Position numbers and translations under genes: made by a program
NCBI RefSeq assembly: GCF_001641125.1
Contig: NZ_LWLP01000001.1
Span: 1,698,282-1,762,281, forward strand
Length of the DNA: 64,000 nucleotides
Origin: Arthrobacter sp. OY3WO11
GTDB lineage: Bacteria > Actinomycetota > Actinomycetes > Actinomycetales > Micrococcaceae
Reading direction: 5' to 3'
In this document: positions 51,188 to 61,154 of the stretch, one piece after another
Position numbering within the stretch: position 1 is the first letter of the stretch
Layout of the letters: each line of letters starts with the position of its first letter
The notes under the pieces: model-generated
The model's input: only the letters and a program-made list of their open reading frames with translations
What the model was told of the DNA's origin: nothing
Databases searched by the model: none

Positions 51188-53457
51188 GCACGCCCATGAC
51201 TACCCCTTCCCTGACCGGCATCTCCACCGGCAGCACGCCCATGTTCGGCACCGTCCTGGTGGCCAACCGCGGCGAAATCGCCTGCCGCGTGATCCGTACG
51301 CTCAAGGTGCTGGGCATCCGCGCGGTGGCCGTCTACAGCGATGCCGACGCCGGCGCCCGGCACGTGCGCGAAGCGGACACCGCCGTCCGGATCGGCCCGG
51401 CAGCGGCATCGGAGAGCTACCTGAAAATCGAGGCCATCATTGAGGCCTGCCGGAGGAGCGGGGCGGAGGCTGTGCACCCCGGCTACGGCTTCCTCAGCGA
51501 GAACGTGGAATTTGCCCGGGCCCTGGAACAGGCGGGGATCGCGTTCATCGGCCCGGGTGTGGAAGCCCTGAACATCATGGGGGACAAGATCCGGTCCAAG
51601 AACCATGTGGCCGGCTACGGCGTCCCCGTGGTGCCCGGCGTGGCGAAACCAGGAATGACGGACGAGCAGCTGGTTGACGCGGCCGCGGACGTTGGGTTTC
51701 CGCTGCTGATCAAACCGTCCGCGGGCGGCGGCGGCAAGGGAATGCATGTGGTCCGGCGCCCGGAGGACCTCGAGGCGACGCTGGCCACCGCCAGGCGGGT
51801 GGCGGCCAGTGCTTTCGGCGACGACACCCTGTTCCTGGAACGCCTGGTCACCACCCCGCGGCACATCGAAGTGCAGGTCCTGGCGGACAACCACGGCAAC
51901 GTCATACACCTGGGCGAGCGTGAATGTTCACTGCAGCGGCGGCACCAGAAAGTCATCGAGGAGGCGCCGTCGCCGCTGCTCGAAGCCTTGCCGGACGGCG
52001 CCGCCATCCGCGCCCGCATCGGTGAAGCGGCCTGCAACGCGGCCCGCAGCGTGAACTACAGCGGAGCCGGAACGGTGGAATTCCTCGTCTCCGACGACGC
52101 GCCGGACCAGTTTTACTTCATGGAGATGAACACCAGGCTGCAGGTTGAGCACCCCGTCACCGAGATGGTCACCGGCATCGACCTCGTCGAGTGGCAGGTG
52201 CGGATCGCCGCCGGCCAGGGACTCACCGTCCGGCAGGCCGACGTCGAACTTAACGGACATGCTGTGGAGGCGCGCGTTTACGCGGAGGTCCCCGAAAAAA
52301 ACTTCCTGCCCTCCACGGGGACGGTGCTCCTCCTCCATGAGCTGCCCGGCCCGCGGCAGCGGCCCAGCGCGTCGGAACGCACCGAAGTAGCGGCCGCCCG
52401 CGGCAGGGTCCGCGTGGATTCATCGCTAATCGAAGGACTGGAGCTCTCGTCCAGTTACGATCCGATGATCTCCAAGGTCATCGCCTGGGGCACGGACCGG
52501 ACCGACGCCCTGGACACGCTGGACGAGGCACTCACGGGGTACACGGCCCTGGGCGTGCACACGAACGTTGAGTACCTCCGCCTGCTGGTTAACGACGGCG
52601 ACGTCCGGGCTGGGCGGCTGGACACCGGCCTGATCGAGCGCAGGATGCCGGAACTCGCTTTCCGCCGGGCAGGCGTCTTCGAATTCGTGGCAGCCGCGCT
52701 CTACGCGGCCGAGCTGGAACGCCAAAACACCCCGCTCCCGCCAGCCGGCCCATGGCAGCGGCAGGACGGCTGGCGGGTGGGCAGGGCAGCACCGCGGCGC
52801 ATCAGCATCGGAACGCCCGACGGCGGCGTGGCCAACGTGGCGGTCAGCAGCCTGCAGGTGCCGGAGGGCTTGGCCCGGGACTCCGAGCCGATCCAGGCAT
52901 CCGTCCAGGTGGACGGCGGTCCCGTGCGTGGGGCCTCGCTGTCCCTCGCATCACGGAGCAGCCTCCGGCTGGAGCTCGACGGCGAGGCCAGGGAGTACTC
53001 GCTGGCTCCGGTCTACACCGGGCCGGCGGGCCCCACCTGGACCAACCCGCTGCCCGGCGCTCCGTCGGAACTGTTCCTGGGCCATGGGGGCTGGTCCTGC
53101 CGGCTGGACGTACTGAGCCGGGAAGCGCGGCTTGGACGGGTGCTTGCGGTCCTCCAGCGGGAGGAAGGGGCCACCGATCCCGCGGTGCGTTCACCCATGC
53201 CGGGAACAGTGGTTTCAGTTCCGGTCAGTGACGGCGACACCGTGGCGGCCGGCCAGCTTCTCGTCTCGGTCGAGGCCATGAAGATGGAGCACCAGCTGGT
53301 GGCCCCGCTGGACGGGACCGTCCATCTCAGCGCCCGCCCCGGCGACCTGGTGAAGGCGGACCAGGTGCTGGCCACCATCCACCCCCACAAGACCGCTGCA
53401 AGCGAAGCTACAGACACGGATGCAGCCACAGACACACCAAATGGCGAAGGAGCCTAG
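51184..53457 (+). CDS. accA1: Acyl-CoA carboxylase alpha subunit (biotin carboxylase plus BCCP)
   Basis: A 757-residue biotin enzyme. The biotin carboxylase domain (residues 20-460) has [14 protein letters not shown], the ATP loop, and [26 protein letters not shown] linker domain follows (about 480-660), and the biotin carrier domain has the biotinylated Lys700 in [12 protein letters not shown] 51184 overlaps the accD1 stop (GTGA). It carboxylates its own biotin for transfer by AccD1. The tail [21 protein letters not shown] is low-complexity. Confidence 0.95.
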   Translation: MSTPMTTPSLTGISTGSTPMFGTVLVANRGEIACRVIRTLKVLGIRAVAVYSDADAGARHVREADTAVRIGPAAASESYLKIEAIIEACRRSGAEAVHPGYGFLSENVEFARALEQAGIAFIGPGVEALNIMGDKIRSKNHVAGYGVPVVPGVAKPGMTDEQLVDAAADVGFPLLIKPSAGGGGKGMHVVRRPEDLEATLATARRVAASAFGDDTLFLERLVTTPRHIEVQVLADNHGNVIHLGERECSLQRRHQKVIEEAPSPLLEALPDGAAIRARIGEAACNAARSVNYSGAGTVEFLVSDDAPDQFYFMEMNTRLQVEHPVTEMVTGIDLVEWQVRIAAGQGLTVRQADVELNGHAVEARVYAEVPEKNFLPSTGTVLLLHELPGPRQRPSASERTEVAAARGRVRVDSSLIEGLELSSSYDPMISKVIAWGTDRTDALDTLDEALTGYTALGVHTNVEYLRLLVNDGDVRAGRLDTGLIERRMPELAFRRAGVFEFVAAALYAAELERQNTPLPPAGPWQRQDGWRVGRAAPRRISIGTPDGGVANVAVSSLQVPEGLARDSEPIQASVQVDGGPVRGASLSLASRSSLRLELDGEAREYSLAPVYTGPAGPTWTNPLPGAPSELFLGHGGWSCRLDVLSREARLGRVLAVLQREEGATDPAVRSPMPGTVVSVPVSDGDTVAAGQLLVSVEAMKMEHQLVAPLDGTVHLSARPGDLVKADQVLATIHPHKTAASEATDTDAATDTPNGEGA

Positions 53458-53459
53458 AC

Positions 53460-54635
53460 ATGGCAGGTTTTGAACTCAGCGAGGAATACCAGGACCTCAG
53501 CGACACGGTCCGGGACTTTGCGGACAACGTGGTGGCGCCGGTGTCCGCGAAGCACGACGAGGAGCACAGCTTCCCGTACGACGTCGTCAAGCAGATGGCT
53601 GAAATGGGGCTGTTCGGCCTGCCCTTTCCTGAGGAATTTGGTGGCATGGGCGGGGACTACTTCGCCCTTGCCCTTGCCCTGGAACAGCTGGGCCGGGTGG
53701 ACCAGTCCGTTGCCATCACCCTGGAAGCCGGCGTCTCGTTGGGCGCCATGCCTATCTACCGCTTCGGCACGGACGCCCAGAAGCAGGAGTGGCTGCCCAT
53801 GCTCGCGTCCGGCCAGGCGCTCGCCGGATTCGGGCTGACCGAACCGGAAGCAGGATCGGACGCGGGCGGCACCAAAACCACGGCACGGCGCGAGACCGTC
53901 GGAGACAAGACAAAGTGGGTGATCAACGGCAACAAGGAGTTCATCACCAACTCCGGGACGGACATCACGCGGCTGGTGACGGTCACCGCCGTTACCGGGC
54001 AGAAGGAGCGCGGGGACGGCACGGTGCAGAAGGAAATCTCCACCATCCTGGTGCCCACGGAAACCCCCGGTTTCAAGGCGGAAAAGCCCTACAACAAAGT
54101 GGGCTGGAACGCCTCGGACACCCACCCGCTGACGCTGAAGGACGTCCGCGTTCCGGAAGAAAACCTGCTGGGAGCGGAAGGCCGCGGTTATGCAAACTTC
54201 CTGTCCATCCTCGATGAAGGGCGGATTGCCATTGCAGCGCTGGCTGCCGGCGCGGCCCAGGGCTGCGTGGACCTCTCGGTCAAGTACGCCAAGGAGCGCA
54301 GCGCCTTCGGCCACCAGATCGGCAAGTACCAGGCCATATCCTTCAAGATCGCACGCATGGAGGCCCGTGCCCACACCGCCCGCCTGGCCTACTACGATGC
54401 CGCCTTCCGTATGCTTGCCGGGAAGCCGTTCAAGACCCAGGCGGCCATCGCTAAGATGGTCGCAGGCGAGGCAGCCATGGACAACGCGCGGGATGCCACC
54501 CAGGTATTCGGCGGCTATGGCTTCATCAACGAGTTCACCGTGGCACGCCATTACCGCGACTCCAAGATCCTTGAAGTGGGGGAGGGCACCACGGAGGTGC
54601 AGCTGATGCTGATCGCCCGCGAACTGGGTCTGTAG
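53460..54635 (+). CDS. Acyl-CoA dehydrogenase of the leucine operon (FadE19-like)
   Basis: A 391-residue flavoprotein starting two bases after the accA1 stop. GFGLTEPEAGSDAGGTKTTA and WVINGNKEFITNSGTDITRLVTV are the FAD/substrate motifs. By position it should oxidise isovaleryl-CoA to 3-methylcrotonyl-CoA. However, the catalytic base is at the ordinary place, Glu375 in EVGEGTTEVQ, where true isovaleryl-CoA dehydrogenases have a non-acidic residue and use a Glu in helix G. It is more like mycobacterial FadE19 and short/branched-chain acyl-CoA dehydrogenases. Confidence 0.92.
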   Translation: MAGFELSEEYQDLSDTVRDFADNVVAPVSAKHDEEHSFPYDVVKQMAEMGLFGLPFPEEFGGMGGDYFALALALEQLGRVDQSVAITLEAGVSLGAMPIYRFGTDAQKQEWLPMLASGQALAGFGLTEPEAGSDAGGTKTTARRETVGDKTKWVINGNKEFITNSGTDITRLVTVTAVTGQKERGDGTVQKEISTILVPTETPGFKAEKPYNKVGWNASDTHPLTLKDVRVPEENLLGAEGRGYANFLSILDEGRIAIAALAAGAAQGCVDLSVKYAKERSAFGHQIGKYQAISFKIARMEARAHTARLAYYDAAFRMLAGKPFKTQAAIAKMVAGEAAMDNARDATQVFGGYGFINEFTVARHYRDSKILEVGEGTTEVQLMLIARELGL

Positions 54636-54684
54636 TACTGGCCCTGTAGTAACTGGCACCGTAGCCGGCCTGAGAGGATCACTG

Positions 54685-55494
54685 ATGATTGACAAGGTTG
54701 TTGCCAGCGCTGACGAAGCCGTAGCGGACATACCGGACGGCGCCTCCCTGGCCGTGGGCGGTTTCGGGCTCTGTGGAATCCCGGTCACCCTCATTGACGC
54801 ACTGCACCGGGCAGGCACAACAGACCTGGAAACCGTCAGCAACAACTGCGGCGTGGACGACTGGGGACTCGGCATCCTGCTCCGGGACGGGCGGATCCGC
54901 CGCACCATCAGCTCCTACGTGGGCGAGAACAAGGAGTTTGCACGCCAGTACCTGGCCGGTGAACTGGAGGTGGTGCTCACCCCGCAGGGCACCCTGGCTG
55001 AGAAGCTGCGCGCCGGCGGCGCCGGGATCCCCGCCTTCTACACCAAGGCAGGGGTGGGCACCCAGGTATCAGAGGGCGGGCTGCCCCAAAAGTACGACGC
55101 CGGCGGCGCGATTGCCATGGCCTCCGCACCTAAGGAGGTGCGCTCCTTCGGCGGGGTTGACTACGTGCTGGAGGAAGCCTTGACCCCGGATTTCGGGCTG
55201 GTCCATGCCTGGAAAGGGGACCGGCACGGAAACCTGGTCTTTCACGCCACCGCCATGAACTTCAACCCCCTGTGCGCCATGGCCGGCAGGATCACCATTG
55301 CCGAGGTGGAGGAACTCGTGGAGCCGGGCGAGCTGGACCCGGAACACATCCACACCCCGGGCATCTTCGTCCAGCGTGTGGTCCTCGCAGCCAACGCGGA
55401 GAAACGCATTGAAAAACGGACCGTGGCCCTGGCCCGGCCCGGACAGGCAGCATCCGCACAAGAGGCCGGCAGCGCCCGGCAGGCAGGAGCATAG
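54685..55494 (+). CDS. scoA: 3-oxoacid CoA-transferase subunit A
   Basis: A 269-residue CoA-transferase family I subunit. [25 protein letters not shown] (the GGFGLCG motif) and [52 protein letters not shown] are diagnostic of succinyl-CoA:3-ketoacid CoA-transferase. It activates acetoacetate, the end product of leucine breakdown, to acetoacetyl-CoA. The C-terminus carries an extra Ala/Gln-rich tail. scoB follows after two bases. Confidence 0.94.
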   Translation: MIDKVVASADEAVADIPDGASLAVGGFGLCGIPVTLIDALHRAGTTDLETVSNNCGVDDWGLGILLRDGRIRRTISSYVGENKEFARQYLAGELEVVLTPQGTLAEKLRAGGAGIPAFYTKAGVGTQVSEGGLPQKYDAGGAIAMASAPKEVRSFGGVDYVLEEALTPDFGLVHAWKGDRHGNLVFHATAMNFNPLCAMAGRITIAEVEELVEPGELDPEHIHTPGIFVQRVVLAANAEKRIEKRTVALARPGQAASAQEAGSARQAGA

Positions 55495-55496
55495 CC

Positions 55497-56264
55497 ATGG
55501 ACCCCAACAGCCCCTACGCACCCCGGCCCGAAGGCGTGCGGCCCGAATACCGCCGGGCCGCGGCCCAGCAGCACGAGATGCCGGCTGACGGAGCCGGCGC
55601 CAAAGGGTGGACGCGGAACGAACTGGCCGCCCGGGTGGCCAAAGAGCTCAGCAACGGCCAGTACGTCAACCTCGGGATCGGCATGCCCACCCTCATCCCC
55701 AACTACATCCCCGACGGCGTGGAAGTGGTGCTCCACTCGGAGAACGGAATCCTCGGCGTCGGACCCTATCCTGCGGAAGATGCCGTTGACCCGGACCTCA
55801 TCAACGCCGGCAAGGAAACCGTCACGGTGAACAAGGGCGCCGCGTTCTTCGACTCCGCTTCATCCTTCGGGATGATCCGCGGCGGGCACGTGGACGTGGC
55901 GGTCCTGGGCGCCATGGAGGTGGCCGCGAACGGAGACCTGGCCAACTGGATGATTCCGGGCAAAATGGTCAAGGGCATGGGCGGCGCCATGGACCTGGTG
56001 TTCGGCGCCAAGAAGGTGATCGTGATGATGGAACACGTGGACCGCAACGGGAATCCTAAGATCGTCCAGGAATGCTCCCTGCCACTGACCGGCAAAGCCT
56101 GTGTGGACCGGATCATCACGGACCTGGCTGTGATCGACGTCGTGACGGATGAGTACGGTTCCCGGCTGGTGCTGCGCGAACTGGCGCCCAACGTGTCAGC
56201 GGAGGACGTTGCCGCGGCCACCGGGGCTGAGCTTTTCGAAGAGGACCAGGAACTGACCGTATGA
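55497..56264 (+). CDS. scoB: 3-oxoacid CoA-transferase subunit B
   Basis: A 255-residue subunit carrying the catalytic Glu82 in [13 protein letters not shown], which forms the glutamyl-CoA intermediate. [24 protein letters not shown] and [45 protein letters not shown] are typical. The first 38 residues are a Pro/Ala-rich extension absent from most SCOT-B proteins, so a start nearer residue 28 (Met) is possible. The stop overlaps the MaoC gene by four bases. Confidence 0.93.
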   Translation: MDPNSPYAPRPEGVRPEYRRAAAQQHEMPADGAGAKGWTRNELAARVAKELSNGQYVNLGIGMPTLIPNYIPDGVEVVLHSENGILGVGPYPAEDAVDPDLINAGKETVTVNKGAAFFDSASSFGMIRGGHVDVAVLGAMEVAANGDLANWMIPGKMVKGMGGAMDLVFGAKKVIVMMEHVDRNGNPKIVQECSLPLTGKACVDRIITDLAVIDVVTDEYGSRLVLRELAPNVSAEDVAAATGAELFEEDQELTV

Positions 56265-56833
56265 GCGGCGGCGGTATGGGCGGCGGCGCTGCGACGGGCC
56301 CGGCCAGCGGGGAGCCGCGGGTGATCGAACAGCGCGGACTGTACTTCGAGGAACTGGAAGAAGGGGTCACGTACGCCCACCGACCCGGCCGCACGGTGAC
56401 AGAGGCGGACAACGTCCTCTTCACCACGCTCACCATGAACACCCAGGCCCTGCACCTGGATGCCGCCTGGAGTGCCGGTCAGCCCTTCGGCCAGCGGCTC
56501 ATGAACTCCATGTTCACCCTGGCCACCATGGTGGGCCAGTCCGTTTCCCAGCTGACGCAGGGCACCATCATTGCCCAGCTGGGCCTGGCGGATGTCTCGT
56601 TCCCGCATCCGCTCTACCACGGCGACACGCTCTACACCGAGACTGTGATCAGCGGAAAGCGTCTCTCAGGCTCCCGGCCCGGGCAGGGGATCGTCACCAT
56701 GGAGCACACGGGCCGTAACCAGGACGGCACGGTGGTGGCACTTGCCACGCGAAGCTGCCTGATGTGGACGCGGGAAGCCCGTACGGGCCAGCCTGGAGGG
56801 CAGGGGAACGGACAGGAGACAATGCCGGTATGA
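56261..56833 (+). CDS. MaoC-like (R)-specific enoyl-CoA hydratase
   Basis: A 190-residue hot-dog protein. The hydratase features are [45 protein letters not shown], with the Asp/His of the catalytic motif, and a glycine-rich N-terminus. The mycobacterial homologue Rv2499c is encoded with the CitE-type lyase Rv2498c. It is expected to hydrate 3-methylglutaconyl-CoA to (R)-HMG-CoA, replacing the crotonase-type hydratase. This role is inferred from cluster position. It overlaps both neighbours by ATGA. Confidence 0.88.
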   Translation: MSGGGMGGGAATGPASGEPRVIEQRGLYFEELEEGVTYAHRPGRTVTEADNVLFTTLTMNTQALHLDAAWSAGQPFGQRLMNSMFTLATMVGQSVSQLTQGTIIAQLGLADVSFPHPLYHGDTLYTETVISGKRLSGSRPGQGIVTMEHTGRNQDGTVVALATRSCLMWTREARTGQPGGQGNGQETMPV

Positions 56834-57669
56834 CTTTTGTGATGGGCCCCGCCCTGCTGTTCTGCCCCGCCGACCGGCCCGAGCGCTACCAGAAGGCCGC
56901 TGCCCGGGCGGACGCCGTCATCCTGGACCTTGAGGATGCCGTGGCAGCAGCGGACAAGCAGCGTGCCCGCGGCGCCATCCTCGCCCAGCTGGGGACCACC
57001 GGGGTGGAGCCGGAGCTTGAACCCAGCTGCACTATCGTGCGGGTGAATCCCGCGGGCACCGAGGAATTTGAGAAGGATCTTCACTGCCTTACCCATACCC
57101 CCTACCGGACGGTCATGCTGGCGAAGGCGGAAACGGCCCAGCAGCTCGAAGCCCTGGAGGGCTACAAGGTCATCGCACTGTGTGAAACGGCGCTGGGAGT
57201 CCTCAACGCCCCGGCCATTGCAGCCGCCCCCAACGTGGTGGGCCTTATGTGGGGGGCAGAGGACCTGCTGGCATCGCTGGGCGGCACGTCCAGCAGGAAG
57301 GCCGACGGCGGGTACCGGGCCGTGGCGCTGCACGCCCGTTCCGCCGTGCTGCTGGCTGCGCGCGCCCACGGCAAGGAGGCGGTGGATGCGGTGTACACGG
57401 ACATACCGGACCTTGCCGGGCTGGAGGAGGAAGCTGCCGATGCCGTGGCCTCCGGCTTCAGCTCCAAAGCGTGCATCCATCCGAGCCAGGCCGCTGTGGT
57501 CCGGGCCGCCTACGCACCTTCCGATGCCGACGTCGCGGCTGCTGAAGCGCTCCTGGAGGCTGCAGCGTCGGCCGGCTCGGGGGTGTTCCAGCACCAGGGG
57601 AAGATGATCGACGGTCCCATCCTCAAACACGCCCAGGAAATCATCCGCCGCGCCCAGGCCACCGGTTAG
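56830..57669 (+). CDS. CitE-like beta-hydroxyacyl-CoA lyase ((R)-HMG-CoA/citramalyl-CoA lyase type)
   Basis: A 279-residue HpcH/HpaI/CitE-family TIM barrel. LLFCPADRPERYQKAAARADAVILDLEDAV supplies the phosphate-binding Arg and the Mg-binding ED pair; ALCETALGVLNAPAI supplies the second Glu, and GLMWGAEDLLASLG follows. Rv2498c of M. tuberculosis, from the same cluster, cleaves (R)-HMG-CoA in leucine breakdown and (S)-citramalyl-CoA in itaconate breakdown. The same role is likely here. It overlaps the MaoC stop and ends the operon. Confidence 0.9.
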   Translation: MTFVMGPALLFCPADRPERYQKAAARADAVILDLEDAVAAADKQRARGAILAQLGTTGVEPELEPSCTIVRVNPAGTEEFEKDLHCLTHTPYRTVMLAKAETAQQLEALEGYKVIALCETALGVLNAPAIAAAPNVVGLMWGAEDLLASLGGTSSRKADGGYRAVALHARSAVLLAARAHGKEAVDAVYTDIPDLAGLEEEAADAVASGFSSKACIHPSQAAVVRAAYAPSDADVAAAEALLEAAASAGSGVFQHQGKMIDGPILKHAQEIIRRAQATG

Positions 57670-57693
57670 CCGGCCTTCCCGGAGCGGCCCCCG

Positions 57694-59172
57694 TCATCCC
57701 ATCCGCCCGGGCGAGCGCCGCAGTGACAACGGCGGAATAGGCTCGTAGAGCAGCGTCCGCACCCAACGGTTCCCGGTCTCCCTGAACTCTTTCCGGCCGG
57801 CAAAGCGGTAGTGGTAGCTGCGCACACGCACCCAGCGCGGCGGCGCGCCGTCGAACGGGTCATGGCGGAGGAGCCGCAGGGTCTGCCGGTCCGCCTCCAG
57901 CAGCTTTCCCAGGAAGGCGTAGAACCACTCCTCGTGGACGGTCCTTAGCGGCAGGAACCACATCAGCCAGTCAAGCCGCAGGTGGTAGGGCGCCCACTGG
58001 CGGGGGAGCCTGCGGACATCGCCGGGCTTGCCCCTGAAGCCGTACTCCCGCCAGCCGGAGGCGCTGTCCGGATCCTCGTCGAGGGTTCCCTCCACCACAA
58101 TTTCGATCCGCTGCTTGGTTACGGTGCCGAACGCCCCGTAGGTATTCACCAGCTGCCACCGGTTGAAGCTGGCATTCATCAGCTGGCCGCGGGAGAAAAG
58201 GTTGCGCAGCGGCCAGTAGCTGAGGACCACCAGCAGCAGCGTTGCCGCCAGGGTGACGGCCAGCCACCACAGAGGAGTCTCCCTGTCTGCGCCGGCCTGG
58301 CCGTGCCAGTCCAGGGGGATGGCCGGCAGCACGGCGTGCGCAACGGGATCGCTGACGGCAGCGAAAGCCAGCACAATGGCGATCCAGTTCAGCCAGGCGA
58401 AGTTGCCGCTGGCCACCAGCCACAATTGGGTGAAAATGACGATCCCCGCGGCCACGCCGGCAACGGGCTGGGGCGCGAACAGGAAAAACGGCACCACCAG
58501 CTGGGCGAAGTGGTTACCGATGACTTCAACCTTGTGCAGCGGTTTCGGCAGGAGATGCGCCTGCCGGCTCAGCGGCCCCGGCATCGGCTGGGTCTCGTGG
58601 TGGTAGTACAGGGCCGTCAGGTCCCGCCACTCCCGGCCGCCGCGGATTTTGATCATTCCGGCACCGAACTCCAGCCGGAACACCAGCCACACGATCAGGA
58701 TCAGGATGGTGCGCGGCGGATCTGTCTGGTCCGAGCCCAGGAAGGCCACGGTAAAGCCGGCCTCAAGGAGCAGCATCTCCCAGCCGAAGCCGTAGAAGGT
58801 CTGCCCCACGTTGACGATGGACATGTACAGCAGCCACAGGGCCAAAAATGCGATGAGCGGAACCCAGGGCGGGCCCTGCTGCGGGATGCCCGCCACCAGG
58901 AGCGCCGACACCAGCAGCCCGGTGGCACACACCCAGCGCAGCAGCCTGTCCGAATACCGCCAGCGGAACAGGGACGGCCGCCGCAAGCGGCTGAAACCGG
59001 AAAGGTGTTCGGGTACCGGAAGGAGGCCCCGCTCACCCAGGAGCGCCGGGAACTGGTTCAGCGAGGACAGGAACGCGACAAAGTACAGGGCCGCCACACC
59101 CCGCTGCAGCACCTGCCGCGCGAATTCGTATTCCGGCGCATCGAACCAGGAGAGCCAGTCCACGCACTCCAC
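57694..59172 (-). CDS. Lipase maturation factor (LMF1-like) family membrane protein
   Basis: A 492-residue protein with about eight membrane helices and a C-terminal soluble part. The LMF signature is seen in FGWEMLLLEAGFTVAFLGS, RLEFGAGMIKIRGGREWRDLTALYYHHETQPMPGPLSRQAHLLPKPLHKVEVIGNHFAQLVVPF, and YGFRGKPGDVRRLPRQWAPYHLRLDWLMWFLPL. In animals LMF1 folds lipases in the ER; the bacterial role is unknown. The start is uncertain between GTG 59172 and GTG 59163. It is convergent with the CitE-like gene. Confidence 0.88.
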   Translation of the reverse strand: MECVDWLSWFDAPEYEFARQVLQRGVAALYFVAFLSSLNQFPALLGERGLLPVPEHLSGFSRLRRPSLFRWRYSDRLLRWVCATGLLVSALLVAGIPQQGPPWVPLIAFLALWLLYMSIVNVGQTFYGFGWEMLLLEAGFTVAFLGSDQTDPPRTILILIVWLVFRLEFGAGMIKIRGGREWRDLTALYYHHETQPMPGPLSRQAHLLPKPLHKVEVIGNHFAQLVVPFFLFAPQPVAGVAAGIVIFTQLWLVASGNFAWLNWIAIVLAFAAVSDPVAHAVLPAIPLDWHGQAGADRETPLWWLAVTLAATLLLVVLSYWPLRNLFSRGQLMNASFNRWQLVNTYGAFGTVTKQRIEIVVEGTLDEDPDSASGWREYGFRGKPGDVRRLPRQWAPYHLRLDWLMWFLPLRTVHEEWFYAFLGKLLEADRQTLRLLRHDPFDGAPPRWVRVRSYHYRFAGRKEFRETGNRWVRTLLYEPIPPLSLRRSPGRMG

Positions 59173-59239
59173 GTTACGCCCGGCTCCCGCAGGGATGCCA
59201 CAGGTGGACACCTGGGGCATCACACCAATAAGTTGCCAC

Positions 59240-59245
59240 TAGGAT
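59240..59245 (+). promoter_or_regulatory. -10 element of the TauE/SafE gene
   Basis: TAGGAT ends six bases before ATG 59252, consistent with a leaderless transcript; the six bases read CGAGGG and could act as a weak ribosome binding site if transcription starts earlier. Confidence 0.5.
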
Positions 59246-59251
59246 CGAGGG

Positions 59252-59995
59252 ATGTTCGTGCTGGTGCTGATCGCCGTCGTTGCAGGCGCGCTGGCCCAGC
59301 GGATCGCGGGCCTGGGCTTTGGGCTGCTCGTCTCCCCGGTGCTGGTGGTGCTCCTGGGCCCTTTCGACGGCGTGATGATCATCAACCTCTGCGGGGCCAC
59401 GTCATCGCTCCTTATCCTTTCCCGGGTGTGGCGGCACGTGGCCTGGAAGAAGTACTTCGGGCTGGCGCTCGCAGCACTGGCCGGCGTACTGCCCGGTGCC
59501 TGGCTGGCGAGCAACGTGCCGGAGGCCCCGCTGGAAATCTGCATCGGCATCCTGCTCATCATCGCCCTGCTCGCGTCCCAGCGGCTGACCAGGAGTTCCT
59601 GGCGTGCCAGCGGCCCGGTGCCCATGGCCTCCCTGGGGTTCTCCAGCGGCCTGATGAATGCAGCCGCGGGTGTTGGCGGTCCTGCCATCACGGCCTATGC
59701 CATTGCCTCCCGCTGGGAGCAGAAAAGCTTTAGCGCCACCCTGCAGCCCTACTTCATCACCACCGGCTTCACGTCGCTGCTCAGCAAGTACGTGCTGTCC
59801 GGCGGGCACGTCCCTGGCTTGGAAGGCTGGCAGTGGCTGGCGATCCTGGCGGCGATGGTTACGGGCATCGTCGCGGGCGACCTGCTGGCCGGCCGGGTAC
59901 GCCCCGCGTCCGCCCGCCGCATTGTCACGGTCATTGCCTACCTGGGTGCCGTGGCCACGCTGGCCAAGGGCCTGGTGGAACTCGCGGCCGCCTGA
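59252..59995 (+). CDS. TauE/SafE family sulfite/sulfonate-type exporter
   Basis: A 247-residue, 7-8 helix membrane protein with two related halves: QRIAGLGFGLLVSPVLVVLLGPFDGVMIINL near the start and FSSGLMNAAAGVGGPAITAYAIAS in the middle. The family exports organosulfur or carboxylic anions. No sulfur genes adjoin it, so the substrate stays open. Confidence 0.87.
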   Translation: MFVLVLIAVVAGALAQRIAGLGFGLLVSPVLVVLLGPFDGVMIINLCGATSSLLILSRVWRHVAWKKYFGLALAALAGVLPGAWLASNVPEAPLEICIGILLIIALLASQRLTRSSWRASGPVPMASLGFSSGLMNAAAGVGGPAITAYAIASRWEQKSFSATLQPYFITTGFTSLLSKYVLSGGHVPGLEGWQWLAILAAMVTGIVAGDLLAGRVRPASARRIVTVIAYLGAVATLAKGLVELAAA

Positions 59996-60043
59996 GTACT
60001 TGGCCCGGTGCGCCGGCCTGCATAAACATGTTTTGCTGGACCC

Positions 60044-61132
60044 ATGACACGTGTTGCAGTGGTAGGTGCAGGGATCGTCGGGCTGTCCACAGCCCACGCG
60101 CTCCGAAAAGCAGGGGCGGACGTCACCGTCTACGAGTCCGGGACCCCGGGCTCAGGACAGTCGGCCGGGGAGTCGAGGATCTTCCGGCACGCCCACGACG
60201 ACGTCCGGCTGGCCGCGTTTGTGAGCCACAGCCGCACGCTCTGGCGGGAGTGGGAGGCGGAGTTTGGCGTGGAACTGGTCTCCGGTGCCGGTGCGGTGGC
60301 TATCGGGGACAGCGTGGAGGACAAGCTCCGCGTTCTCAGCGGCCTGCCGGAGATTCCCGTGAAGCTGCTGGCACCTGGACAACTTGCGGCCGCGCTGCCG
60401 GTCCTCGCGGACTTCCAGGGCAAGGCGATGCTCGATGCCCACGGCGGGGCAATCCGCACCCGCGCCGCGTTCCGGGCCCTGGCCGGGAATCTGGAAGACG
60501 CCCTCGTGGCGGACCACGTGCTTGCTGTCCGGCCCACTGCCAGCCGGGGTGTGGAGGTCAGGACCGGGACCTGCGTGGACCGGTTCGACCATCTTGTCCT
60601 GTGCGCCGGACGCGGCACGGCAGCCCTGGCGCGGGGCGCCGGACTGGACATACCCGTTGAACTCGCCGCGCACGCCCGCGTGACGTTCCGCGTGCGGGAT
60701 GATGTGCCCGCCCCGCTGCCAACATTCCAGGACGGCAGCGGGGTATTCGGGGAAACCGGCGTTTATGCGGCGCCCTCGGCCGATAACCTGCGTTACTCGG
60801 TGGGCCTGAGCGAAACAACCGAAGTGCGCCAGGACGGGAGCCTCGCCGACCCGGCTGCTTTGGAGTCGCTGTCGGCCCGTGCGGCATCCTATGTTCGGCG
60901 TGCCCTGCCCGGCCTGGATCCCGAACCGGCCGGCTACGTCCACTGCTGGGTGACGCGGCTGCCGTGGGGAGATGACGGCGTGGGCATCTGGTCTGCCGGC
61001 AGCGTCAGCGCCGTGGCCGGGCACAACCTCTTCAAACAGGCACCGGCACTGGGGGAGGCGCTGGCAGAAACAGCCCTGTCCGGCGTCGTCCCCGCTGTCC
61101 TGCGGCCGGAATCACAGCTCGGAAGGTCTTGA
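60044..61132 (+). CDS. FAD-dependent oxidoreductase (DAO family)
   Basis: A 362-residue flavoprotein. The dinucleotide motif is RVAVVGAGIVGLSTAHALRKAGADVTVYESG; GSGQSAGESRIFRHAHDD resembles the flavin-attachment region of monomeric sarcosine oxidase and related N-methyl amino acid oxidases; a C-terminal motif near HCWVTRLPWGDDGVGIWSAGSVSAVAGHNLFK closes the FAD site. The substrate is probably an amine or amino acid but cannot be fixed. ATG 60044 is the first in-frame start. Confidence 0.85.
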   Translation: MTRVAVVGAGIVGLSTAHALRKAGADVTVYESGTPGSGQSAGESRIFRHAHDDVRLAAFVSHSRTLWREWEAEFGVELVSGAGAVAIGDSVEDKLRVLSGLPEIPVKLLAPGQLAAALPVLADFQGKAMLDAHGGAIRTRAAFRALAGNLEDALVADHVLAVRPTASRGVEVRTGTCVDRFDHLVLCAGRGTAALARGAGLDIPVELAAHARVTFRVRDDVPAPLPTFQDGSGVFGETGVYAAPSADNLRYSVGLSETTEVRQDGSLADPAALESLSARAASYVRRALPGLDPEPAGYVHCWVTRLPWGDDGVGIWSAGSVSAVAGHNLFKQAPALGEALAETALSGVVPAVLRPESQLGRS

Positions 61133-61154
61133 ACGGCCGGGCACCACGGTGCGC

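Noticed and set aside
57982..59733. 583-residue plus-strand frame over the LMF-like gene
   Set aside because: The minus strand has the recognisable LMF motifs and membrane helices; the plus frame has neither and overlaps the TauE/SafE gene in another frame.
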